A DNA stretch of 24,229 nucleotides from AE-B3B sp964543295 (GTDB taxonomy: Bacteria > Aerophobota > Aerophobia > Aerophobales > AE-B3A), in assembly GCA_964543295.1 (NCBI GenBank), contig CAZIXA010000033.1, positions 1 through 24,229 of the forward strand. Reading direction: 5' to 3'. The position numbers were made by a program, and so were the translations under genes. Shown one piece after another: positions 1-7,350 of this stretch (its first letter is position 1; every line of letters begins with the position of its first letter). The notes beneath the pieces were generated by a model, which was not told the origin of the DNA, ran no database searches, and saw only the letters and a program-made list of their open reading frames with translations.

Positions 1-2
1 GC

Positions 3-65
3 CTGGAAGATTTTAGAGAGAAGAAGGGAAATCCCACCTCTGTCTTGAAAATCATGCCCTACTAA
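3..65 (+). CDS. possible 3' end of an upstream gene (partial)
   Basis: Frame 3 is open from the window edge and ends at a TAA at 63-65, giving about 20 residues that end in LKIMPY. The composition is protein-like, and the next gene begins 87 bases later, so this could be the tail of an upstream coding region. It is too short to recognise or to exclude chance. Confidence 0.25.
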   Translation: MEDFREKKGNPTSVLKIMPY

Positions 66-152
66 GCTGACTTAAGTTTTCTGACTTTGGAATGGGCTGG
101 AAAAACGGTGTCTAAAATCATCTTTGAAATTACAAAAATGGAGGATGAAAAT

Positions 153-1247
153 ATGCTTAGGTACTATTTATGTTTCGTCATTTTCGTTTTACTCTTTTCA
201 GGGTATATTGACAAAACCGCTTCACCAGATAATTCAAATAGTAGAAAGCTTCTCGCGCCACCAGAGGGTATATATCACTGTGCTTTCCCTGATTTTGGAG
301 CAGCAGAGGATAATGTAACAACGGAAAGAATAGTTGAGTTCGAAAACTTGGTGGGTAAACCTATTGTCTGGGCATATTTTTCCAATAATTGGATTGAGGG
401 AATCAATTTTCCCGAAGCTTCTGTGCGTATTATTCACGAACAGGGTGTCATTCCGTTTATTAGAATGATGCCTTGCAGTATTTACGAATACGAAGGCGGT
501 CCGGACCCTGTTTATACTATGCAACGCATTATTGAAGGTTCCTTCGATGCGGAGTTGGCCCGGTGGGCAGAAGCTGCAAAGAGAACCAACATTCCGCTGA
601 TGGTGGAATTTGGTACGGAAGTGAATGGTGATTCGTCTCCCTGGAGTGGGAGATGGAATGGCGGCGGAGACATGAACCAGTATGGTGACTCAAATCTACC
701 CGATGGTCCCGAACGATTCCGCGACGCTTACCGACATATAATTGACCTATTTCGAGCTCAAGGGGTAAAGAATATTAGTTGGGTATTTCATGTTTATGCA
801 GAAGGGTGGCCCGAAGAATCTTGGAATAATATGGCAGCTTATTATCCTGGTGACGACTATATTGACTGGATTGGAGTCAGTATTTTTGGCCCTGGAAAAC
901 CTGGTAAGGCATGGCAAACCTTCACAGAGATTCTCGATGGTTGCTATCTCGAATTTTCAGCAATTTCGACGGAAAAACCCCTTGCTGTTCTGGAGTTTGG
1001 TGTTGTAGACGATTCTGCCACAGGCGATAAGGCTGCCTGGATACGAGAAGCGTTGGAATCAATTAAAAGTGGTAGATACCCACGCATTAAAGCTATAAGT
1101 TACTGGCACGAAACATGGGAGAATAATGATGGCACCCTATCAAACTTGAGAGTAGATTCATCGCTTAAGTCTCTTGAAGTATACCGAGAAGAAATCGCCG
1201 ATCCATTCTTTGTCACAAATGCGTATTTTTCCGACGGAGATAACTAA
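153..1247 (+). CDS. secreted GH26-like glycoside hydrolase (beta-mannanase-like)
   Basis: This is a probable exported glycosidase of about 364 residues, acting on polysaccharide outside the cytoplasm. I chose the ATG at 153 because GGAGG lies 8 bases upstream (140-144) and because it starts directly on a signal peptide or membrane anchor (MLRYYLCFVIFVLLF). An in-frame ATG at 87 would put 22 poorly matching residues ahead of it. The mature part looks like a GH26 TIM barrel. E156 in the motif TEVNG fits the acid/base, although GH26 enzymes usually have His before that Glu and here it is Thr. E281 in VLEFG fits the nucleophile. An aromatic-rich loop (WSGRWNGGGD) follows the first Glu. There is no lipobox cysteine after the hydrophobic segment. 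The next gene is a polysaccharide deacetylase, so a role in processing or trimming exopolysaccharide is a reasonable inference. Substrate specificity cannot be read from the sequence. Confidence 0.72.
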   Translation: MLRYYLCFVIFVLLFSGYIDKTASPDNSNSRKLLAPPEGIYHCAFPDFGAAEDNVTTERIVEFENLVGKPIVWAYFSNNWIEGINFPEASVRIIHEQGVIPFIRMMPCSIYEYEGGPDPVYTMQRIIEGSFDAELARWAEAAKRTNIPLMVEFGTEVNGDSSPWSGRWNGGGDMNQYGDSNLPDGPERFRDAYRHIIDLFRAQGVKNISWVFHVYAEGWPEESWNNMAAYYPGDDYIDWIGVSIFGPGKPGKAWQTFTEILDGCYLEFSAISTEKPLAVLEFGVVDDSATGDKAAWIREALESIKSGRYPRIKAISYWHETWENNDGTLSNLRVDSSLKSLEVYREEIADPFFVTNAYFSDGDN

Positions 1248-1280
1248 GTTTGGAGTAAAAGTAGGTTCACCTAATACAAA

Positions 1281-2246
1281 ATGATTAGAAAATTGCTTTT
1301 CATTCTATTGAGACTTACCTTAATACCTTTTTTCATTAGAGAGGTAATTCAAAGAAAAAGAACAACAATTCTTGTTTATCATGATATAAAACCTGAAATA
1401 GCTGATACGCACTTTGAAATATTAAAATCTAAATACAGTATTATTTCCTTGAGGGACTATGTCAACGCAAAAAAATTAGGAAAAGTTGATAGATTGCCTC
1501 CTAAATCTTTGATAATAACTTTTGATGATGGCTATAAGAGCAATTATAAGTTAAAGCCCATACTTGAAAAATATAACATACTTTCAACAATTTTTTTGTG
1601 CAGTGCCATAGTAGGTACAAACCGACATTTTTGGTTCAAACATGGTATTGGTAACGATACCTGTGAGTATGTCAAAAATATTTCTGATAAAAAAGGATTG
1701 CAAATTTTAAGAAAATTCGGTTTCGAAGAAAGAAAAGAATTTAATGATAGACAGGCCTTATCAAAAAATGAAATCGAAGAAATGAAAGATATTGTAGATT
1801 TTCAATCGCATACCATGTTTCATCCTTTGCTACCAAAATGTTCCGTAGAGAGAGCACTCAAAGAAATTTCACAGTCAAAAAAGGATCTTGAGCATAAATA
1901 CAGGCTTAGAATATATGCGCTATCCTATCCAAATGGTGATTATTCTGATAGGGAAACTTCAATAGCCCAAAAAATAGGTTATGAGTGTGCTATAACCGTT
2001 GATTTAGGATTTAACTCTCAGCATACTGACTTATTTAGATTGAAACGCATCTGTATTAAAGATGATGCAGACGTCAACGAATTATTAGTCAAAACGAGTG
2101 GATTCTGGGGTTATATTAAGGGAAATCTACTGTGCAAGGTGGCGCGCGCTAATGTAAACAAGCGTGTGGGAGTAATGCTTCGCGCATCACGGCTTCTGGA
2201 AATTCAACTTCGTAAAATACAGGATGAACCTGCAGATCGAAATTGA
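1281..2246 (+). CDS. polysaccharide deacetylase (NodB homology domain)
   Basis: This is a putative metal-dependent polysaccharide N- or O-deacetylase of 321 residues. The NodB signatures appear in order: LVYHDI (31-36), the catalytic and metal Asp pair in TFDDGY (80-85), the metal histidines in SHTMFHP (H177 and H181), and the SYPNGD segment near 215-220. An N-terminal hydrophobic stretch (about residues 4-20) suggests a membrane anchor or signal peptide, placing the enzyme at the cell surface. No strong Shine-Dalgarno precedes the ATG; the nearest GGAG is about 25 bases away. It lies 33 bases after the GH26-like gene in the same direction, probably in the same transcript. The gene is visibly more AT-rich than the pyrimidine operon. 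The last 45 residues or so lack family motifs and overlap the start of a beta-helix remnant in another frame, so its original 3' end may have been altered. Confidence 0.85.
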   Translation: MIRKLLFILLRLTLIPFFIREVIQRKRTTILVYHDIKPEIADTHFEILKSKYSIISLRDYVNAKKLGKVDRLPPKSLIITFDDGYKSNYKLKPILEKYNILSTIFLCSAIVGTNRHFWFKHGIGNDTCEYVKNISDKKGLQILRKFGFEERKEFNDRQALSKNEIEEMKDIVDFQSHTMFHPLLPKCSVERALKEISQSKKDLEHKYRLRIYALSYPNGDYSDRETSIAQKIGYECAITVDLGFNSQHTDLFRLKRICIKDDADVNELLVKTSGFWGYIKGNLLCKVARANVNKRVGVMLRASRLLEIQLRKIQDEPADRN

Positions 2247-2262
2247 TATTTACCAAAATGTT

Positions 2263-2352
2263 ATGGCGGTTGATGCACCAAGTGATGATTTCGATGGGAA
2301 TTCTCGACCTCAAGGTGCAGGGTATGATATCGGGGCTTTTGAATTTATGGGA
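2263..2352 (+). pseudogene. C-terminal remnant of a right-handed beta-helix surface protein
   Basis: In the frame that runs from 2224 to a stop at 2481, about 30 residues read like the C-terminal end of bacterial parallel beta-helix (pectate-lyase-like) surface proteins: AVDAPSDDFDGNSRPQG followed by AGYDIGAFEF. The DFDGNxRPQGxGYDIGAFE pattern is a common ending in that family, usually after an aspartate-rich turn. Neither the beta-helix repeats upstream nor a sorting signal downstream is present. The preceding residues in this frame overlap the deacetylase gene and do not look like beta-helix. I read it as what remains after deletion or recombination. A translated 85-residue protein from ATG 2224 is possible but unlikely. 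Confidence 0.6.
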
Positions 2353-2363
2353 AGAGGAGTTTC

Positions 2364-2405
2364 TGACAAGGTGGTTCTATTATCCTTTTTAGAAAGTTCT
2401 TGTCA
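2364..2405 (+). terminator. imperfect hairpin after beta-helix remnant
   Basis: TGACAAG (2364-2370) pairs with CTTGTCA (2399-2405), and inside it TTCTA (2375-2379) pairs with TAGAA (2390-2394), separated by a mismatched 4/4 internal loop. It sits just after the beta-helix remnant. It may be that gene's former terminator, although no clean T-run follows, or a short inverted repeat left at a rearrangement junction. Confidence 0.3.
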
Positions 2406-2419
2406 TCCAGAAGAGAGGC

Positions 2420-2448
2420 TTGCAATTTGTCCAATTCTCTGCTATTCT
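2420..2448 (+). promoter_or_regulatory. weak sigma-70-type promoter candidate before the ketoacyl synthase
   Basis: TTGCAA (2420-2425) and TATTCT (2443-2448) are separated by 17 bases, about 110 bases ahead of the ketoacyl-synthase ATG. Each hexamer matches consensus at four of six positions, so this is only a candidate. It falls in the gap between the surface-polysaccharide genes and the lipid/signalling genes, where a new transcript would be expected. Confidence 0.25.
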
Positions 2449-2557
2449 TTTTCTGAGCCATCACCTCTTCCTTTTCGATAAGGCCGATGGTTATTTTTCC
2501 TTATCTTGCAGGGAAGATGACCTTTTTGACGCGACTAGAAAAAATGGTAGTTTAACT

Positions 2558-3805
2558 ATGGTTCTCAGAAGAAAGGTAGTAATTACAGGGCTTGGGGTTC
2601 TTTCTCCTCTAGGTATAGGTAAGGAAGAGCTCCAGAAGGACGTAATAGCTGGGAAGTCAGGAATCAAAGCAATTACCCGTTTTGATTCCTCTCCATATCC
2701 ATGCAAATTGGCAGGTGAGATAAGGGATTTTGATTCGCTAAATTATATGTCAGAGAGGGAAACAAATAGAACTGAAAGATGTACGCAGTTCGCGCTGGCA
2801 GCTACCCAGATGGCAATGAAAGACGCAGGAGTAACAGAAAAAGATATTATACCAGAGAAAACGGCTACATCTTTTGGAACCACCATAGGAGGATTGGGAT
2901 TTCTTTTCGACCAATACCAAAATTTCATGAAAAAAGGTCCTCTCTCCGTCCATCCATATACGTCTTCTATAACCTATCCAAACGCTCTTTCGAGCCATGT
3001 GGCCATAGCATGGAATGCTCAGGGTCCCAGCAAAACCTTCTCTTCTGCTTGCACTTCTTCTTTTGATGCCATTAGCTACGGGTTTGACTTGATAAAAGCT
3101 GGGGAAGCAGATGTAGTTCTTGCCGGTGGCTCAGAAGCCCTACTTTTTCCTATGTTCTTTGCTTCAATATCTCTTTCTAAGATACTGTCTGAAAGAGCTC
3201 AAGATAAGGGTGGTACACCTCGACCTTTTGATGCCCAAAGAGACGGTACCATTTTGAGCGAAGGAGCTGGAGTACTGGTTCTGGAGGATTATCATAGGGC
3301 AATGGTAAGAGATGCAAAGATATATGCGGAAATCATAGGTTATGGATTTAGTTGCGATGCGTATCGTACGAAAGCCCCTCACCCGGAAGCAAGAGGAATT
3401 CGTGAGGCGATGCGACGGGCATTATTGAGTAGCAAAATCAATCCGGAAAAAATAGACTATATCCATGCTCACGGCACTGGCACTAAAATAGGTGACTTGC
3501 TTGAAACACGGGCGATCAAAGAAGTATTCGGACAACACGCTTATAGGGTAAAGGTCAGCGCTATTAAGTCTATGCTTGGACACCTCATGGGAGCAAGTGG
3601 CGCGGTAGAGCTGTGCGCCAGTCTAATATGCCTTTCTGCAGGAATGGTTCCACCCACTATCAACTATGAACATAGAGACCCTCATTGTGACCTGGATTAT
3701 GTACCCAATATGGCCAGAAAAGCAAAGATAGATTATTTTATGGCTAATTGTTTCGGTTTTGGAGGTAAGAACGGTGTGTTAATTCTTAGAAATTTAAATT
3801 CGTAA
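2558..3805 (+). CDS. FabF-like 3-oxoacyl-ACP synthase (KAS II type)
   Basis: This 415-residue beta-ketoacyl synthase catalyses decarboxylative Claisen condensation of an acyl thioester with malonyl-ACP. The active site is complete: Cys165 in SACTSS, His305 in HAHGTGT, Lys337 and His342 in KSMLGHLMGASGAVE. These positions are offset by two from E. coli FabF C163/H303/K335/H340. The glycine-rich C-terminal FGFGGKN is present. I start at the ATG at 2558 because MVLRRKVVITGLGVLSPLG is the normal family N-terminus; an in-frame ATG at 2420 would add 46 unrelated residues. No strong ribosome site is visible. HGTGT instead of the usual FabF HGTST, and the absence of fabD, fabG or acpP nearby, suggest a dedicated lipid or polyketide role rather than core fatty-acid synthesis; that is inference. 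An SDR follows 57 bases later. Confidence 0.88.
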   Translation: MVLRRKVVITGLGVLSPLGIGKEELQKDVIAGKSGIKAITRFDSSPYPCKLAGEIRDFDSLNYMSERETNRTERCTQFALAATQMAMKDAGVTEKDIIPEKTATSFGTTIGGLGFLFDQYQNFMKKGPLSVHPYTSSITYPNALSSHVAIAWNAQGPSKTFSSACTSSFDAISYGFDLIKAGEADVVLAGGSEALLFPMFFASISLSKILSERAQDKGGTPRPFDAQRDGTILSEGAGVLVLEDYHRAMVRDAKIYAEIIGYGFSCDAYRTKAPHPEARGIREAMRRALLSSKINPEKIDYIHAHGTGTKIGDLLETRAIKEVFGQHAYRVKVSAIKSMLGHLMGASGAVELCASLICLSAGMVPPTINYEHRDPHCDLDYVPNMARKAKIDYFMANCFGFGGKNGVLILRNLNS

Positions 3806-3809
3806 ATTT

Positions 3810-3838
3810 ATCTACTAGATTTAATTGATTTAGTAGAT
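3810..3838 (+). repeat. inverted repeat between ketoacyl synthase and SDR
   Basis: ATCTACTA (3810-3817) and TAGTAGAT (3831-3838) form a perfect 8-base inverted repeat around a 13-base AT-rich loop in the 57-base gap. No T-run follows, so it is not a standard terminator. It may be an operator, an mRNA-stability hairpin or chance in AT-rich DNA. Confidence 0.4.
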
Positions 3839-3862
3839 TAGGGTCTACCAAACGTCAGGTTT

Positions 3863-4828
3863 ATGAATATTCTAGTAACGGGGGCAACAGGATTTATAGG
3901 AAGATTCCTGGTAAATAGGTTAGCCACAAATAACGACAGGATTACGTGTTTGGTAAGACAGCCAGTTGAGCAGTACCAAAAGCTGAACAATGCAAAGGTG
4001 GAGTTAAAAAGAGTGGATATTCTTGATAAAAAGGCTTTAGTGAAATCGATTCCTGAAGTTGAACTGGTATATCATCTGGCAGGGAAAGTATTTACAAAGC
4101 AAAAAAGGGGTAATCCCTACTACAAGGTAAACACGGAAGGCACAAAACTTTTGGCTCAAGCGGTAATGAATTCATCCAGAGAGTATCCAAGATTTATATT
4201 CTTGAGCAGTATTGCCGCAGTAGTAGGGAAAAATTATGGTGTAGTGGACGAAGATACTTTACCTAATCCAATTACACGATATGGAAAAAGTAAGTTGGAG
4301 GCTGAAAATATACTGCTGCAATACAAGAGACAATATGGGCTTCCTGTGACCATAATTAGATCTGCTTTAGTTTATGGACCCGGGGACAATATTTTTTCTC
4401 GGTCGACCTTATTATTCAAGATGGTGAAAAGGGGCATAAAGCCACTTGGAGATGGAAGTAGTTTACTTAGTTTGTGTTACATAGAGAACTTAATTGCTGG
4501 CTTGGAGATGCTAAGGCATATCAAGATAGTGCCAAGTGATATCTACTTTGTTGCCGATGAAAAACCACGTACACTAAATGAATGGACTGAGATTATAGCA
4601 GATGCTGAAGGTGTTAGTTTTCCAAAAATCAAAATCCCTAACCTTTTAGCCAGCATACTTGTAAAATTTGGGCCTCATAGTGTAAGAAAATTAATTAATG
4701 AAATGCGCTCAAATTGGGCCTGCGTTATTTCCAAAACCCGAGAGGAATTAGGCTACATTCCCCCATTTAGCTCCGAGACAGGCATTAGAGAAACTGTTGC
4801 CTGGTATAAAAGTAAGGGGATAATTTAG
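3863..4828 (+). CDS. NAD(P)-dependent extended SDR (epimerase/dehydratase or 3-beta-HSD-like)
   Basis: This 321-residue extended short-chain dehydrogenase/reductase has a Rossmann glycine motif GATGFIG (7-13), VYHLAG (69-74), a catalytic Ser in FLSS (115-116) and the YxxxK pair Y140 and K144 in RYGKSK. The C-terminal half has the substrate-domain features RSALVYGPGD and a Leu/Ser-rich segment. Such proteins act on nucleotide sugars or on sterol-, ketone- or beta-hydroxyacid-type lipids. The sequence does not decide between these. Position after a ketoacyl synthase suggests reduction or modification of its lipid product, whereas the upstream polysaccharide genes would favour a sugar substrate. 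The ATG has only a weak AGGT upstream. Its TAG stop abuts the next ATG at 4829, which implies translational coupling with the histidine kinase. Confidence 0.8.
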   Translation: MNILVTGATGFIGRFLVNRLATNNDRITCLVRQPVEQYQKLNNAKVELKRVDILDKKALVKSIPEVELVYHLAGKVFTKQKRGNPYYKVNTEGTKLLAQAVMNSSREYPRFIFLSSIAAVVGKNYGVVDEDTLPNPITRYGKSKLEAENILLQYKRQYGLPVTIIRSALVYGPGDNIFSRSTLLFKMVKRGIKPLGDGSSLLSLCYIENLIAGLEMLRHIKIVPSDIYFVADEKPRTLNEWTEIIADAEGVSFPKIKIPNLLASILVKFGPHSVRKLINEMRSNWACVISKTREELGYIPPFSSETGIRETVAWYKSKGII

Positions 4829-7300
4829 ATGGAAGTAACCGTCTTTGTCATATCATCGCTGACCGCGTTTGTTGTGAACGTAGGCATGGCGATATTCGTG
4901 TATCTGAAGAATAGAAAAGCAGTGAGAAATAAATTGTTCTCTTTACTTTGCGTGATGATAGGTACATGGTGTTTGTATCCTGCCGTTATGAGTTCCAATC
5001 TCAATGCACATTCTGTGTTTTTTTTAATCCGTATAATATACCTGTTCGCTATCCTTTGCCCAAGCATTTATTTGCACTTTATTCTGGAAATTTTAGGTGA
5101 AGCCAAACGTAAAAAATATATACTATTTCTGAGTTATTTATTCTCGTTTACCTTTTTCTATCTTGGTTTCCGCAACTGGTTTATTGCAGGAATTACCTCT
5201 TCCAATATTTATAAATACAGTATCGTTCCGGGACCACTTTACACCGTTTATGTGAGTGTATTCGCGGTTACGATTATTTATGGATTCTATATTTTGTTCG
5301 ATAAATACAGAATTTGGTCAGGATTCAAAAAAAATCAATGTAAGTATCTATTCATTGGTTTTCTGGTAGCTTTTACTGGAGGATCAATGCATTTTCTCAG
5401 TGCGTATGGAATTGAAGAAAAAATTCCCCATGACATTTTCCTTGTTATCTTTACTTCTATCACTGCTTACTCTATCGTAAAATATCGTTTGATGGATATC
5501 AGGATTGTTTTCAGAAGGGTAATTACCTACTCGTTAATGACGGCTTTTATTACTTCATTTTTTATTTCGGTCATCTATTTGCCCACTTTGTTGTTTGGTC
5601 CAGTTAGTAGAACGTCCTCTTTTTTCTTGATAGGGATAATTTCATTTGGATTCGCTTTGTTGTTCAATCCCCTGAGAAACAGGATTGAAAATATCTTTGT
5701 CAATGTGCTCTATCCTGAACGAGAAAGTTACTATCGAGAACTGAGAAAACACACCCGAGAACTTAGTACTATATTAGAGATCGAAGTTCTTTTGATTTTC
5801 ATCATTGAAAAGGTTGTAAGAACCTTGGGTTCCTCGCTTGGATACTTGTATGTTCTAAATGAAAATTCAGGGATTTATGAATGTAAAATAACGTTACCTA
5901 AAGAAGACCACCTTCAGAAAAACTTCGATAGCGAAAATGTAATTGTGACTACATTACAGGAAAGGAAAGGCGTGTTGCTAGAGGAAGACTTGGTTGCCCT
6001 GCCCTCAGAAGTTCAAGATGCAATGCAGTGTATTTTCAACAAGCTTCGAATTAAGTTAATTCTTCCCTTATTATTTAGAGACCGGATGGTTGGATTTTTA
6101 TGTCTCGGAGGGAAGTTATCCGGGGATATTTATACAAATCTAGATATTCAGCTTCTTTCTTTATTTTCTGATGAAGCCTCTATTGCTTTAGAGAATGCAA
6201 AGCTGTTTCAGCAAGTAAAGAATATGAAGGACTACAACGAGGGAATTCTCCAAGGGATGCGAAGCGGGGTTATCAGTCTGGATGGTAATGGTAGAATTTC
6301 AGCCTTCAACTTGCAAGCAGAGATGATCACTGGATTAAGTAGAGAGCACATAATAGGCAAAAAATACTCTGTTCTTCCAATCCCACTGAATAAAGTGTTT
6401 GACAGCGGGTATAGGGAACGGAAAAGTTATGCCGATGAGGAGTTCTCTCTCGAGGTTAATAAAGGTCAAGGCAAAGGGGTCCCGGTTATGATTAATACTA
6501 ATGTTTTGTATGAAGAGACTGGTAGTGAGATTAGACAGATTATTTGTGTTCTTACCGACTTGACAAAACTTAAAAAATTGGAAGCAGAGGTAAGAAAGGC
6601 AGAAAGATTAGCTACAATGGGTTTAATAGCAGGTGAATTAGCTCATGAGATAAAGAACCCTCTTGTTTCAGTCAGAACACTGGCTCAATTACTTCCGGAC
6701 AAATACGGAGATGAGGAATTTAGAAACGAATTTATGACCCTTGCTCTGAAAGAAATAGATAGAATAGATGGAATAATCAACAAATTGTTTAGTCTTACTT
6801 TGAAAAAAGGAAAGGGGGAATACGTCAAGGTAAGTTTATCGGAACTATTAGAAGAAATTCTTGAGGGTATGAGTATACAACTAAGTGCTAAACGTATTCA
6901 AATTATGAAAAAATATTTGTCTCAACCCCGTGTCTTTGCAGACAGAGCTGAGCTAAAAAAAGCATTTTCAAACATTATCACAAATTGCACCGAAGCAGTT
7001 GATGAGAAGGGAGAAATTTATATAGATATTGTACAGAAGAAAAACATGAGGTTACCTAATGTGGTAACTTTTAAGGACAATGGCCCCGGATTTTCTGAGA
7101 GGTCCATAGAAAGAGCATTTGATGTCTTTTACACTACCAAACGGAAAGGTTCGGGATTAGGACTATTTGTAGCTTATCGAGTTATCCGAAACCATGACGG
7201 AAGAATACATATTGGTAATTGGGAACGAGGGGCAATGGTGACTGTTGAGTTACCTTTCTATAGCCAAGATCATCCTGATGAAAGTAAAAAGGTACATTGA
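4829..7300 (+). CDS. membrane histidine kinase, 7TM-GAF-PAS-HisKA-HATPase (PrsK-like)
   Basis: This 823-residue sensor kinase is a probable PrsK-type regulator of exopolysaccharide/PEP-CTERM genes. The first 290 residues or so hold eight or nine hydrophobic segments; KYRLMDIRIVFRRVITYS near the end of that block resembles the end of the 7TM histidine-kinase sensor region. A GAF domain (about 325-465), a PAS domain (about 475-590), HisKA with phospho-acceptor His606 in LAHEIKNP, and HATPase_c follow. The HATPase shows the N-box NIITNCTEAVDE, the G1 box FKDNGPGF and the G2 box GSGLGLFVAY. The ATG immediately follows the SDR stop, and AAGGGGA (4814-4820) serves as ribosome site. Downstream lie a second kinase, an HD-GYP regulator and a sigma-54 activator, so its phosphotransfer partner is probably in this block. 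The PrsK assignment rests on architecture and context; a different signal is possible. Confidence 0.82.
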   Translation: MEVTVFVISSLTAFVVNVGMAIFVYLKNRKAVRNKLFSLLCVMIGTWCLYPAVMSSNLNAHSVFFLIRIIYLFAILCPSIYLHFILEILGEAKRKKYILFLSYLFSFTFFYLGFRNWFIAGITSSNIYKYSIVPGPLYTVYVSVFAVTIIYGFYILFDKYRIWSGFKKNQCKYLFIGFLVAFTGGSMHFLSAYGIEEKIPHDIFLVIFTSITAYSIVKYRLMDIRIVFRRVITYSLMTAFITSFFISVIYLPTLLFGPVSRTSSFFLIGIISFGFALLFNPLRNRIENIFVNVLYPERESYYRELRKHTRELSTILEIEVLLIFIIEKVVRTLGSSLGYLYVLNENSGIYECKITLPKEDHLQKNFDSENVIVTTLQERKGVLLEEDLVALPSEVQDAMQCIFNKLRIKLILPLLFRDRMVGFLCLGGKLSGDIYTNLDIQLLSLFSDEASIALENAKLFQQVKNMKDYNEGILQGMRSGVISLDGNGRISAFNLQAEMITGLSREHIIGKKYSVLPIPLNKVFDSGYRERKSYADEEFSLEVNKGQGKGVPVMINTNVLYEETGSEIRQIICVLTDLTKLKKLEAEVRKAERLATMGLIAGELAHEIKNPLVSVRTLAQLLPDKYGDEEFRNEFMTLALKEIDRIDGIINKLFSLTLKKGKGEYVKVSLSELLEEILEGMSIQLSAKRIQIMKKYLSQPRVFADRAELKKAFSNIITNCTEAVDEKGEIYIDIVQKKNMRLPNVVTFKDNGPGFSERSIERAFDVFYTTKRKGSGLGLFVAYRVIRNHDGRIHIGNWERGAMVTVELPFYSQDHPDESKKVH

Positions 7301-7350
7301 ATACTGTACTGGAGAAAAATTAAAATAAAAAGCAGGCATGGAATAGAAAA

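Noticed and set aside
2420..2557. 46-residue N-terminal extension of the ketoacyl synthase from an upstream ATG
   Set aside because: Family proteins begin at RRKVVITGLGVLSP; the extension is unlike any part of the fold and overlaps the beta-helix remnant frame.
3810..3838. Terminator between the ketoacyl synthase and the SDR
   Set aside because: The 8-base stem is AT-rich with a 13-base loop and no U-run; kept only as an inverted repeat.
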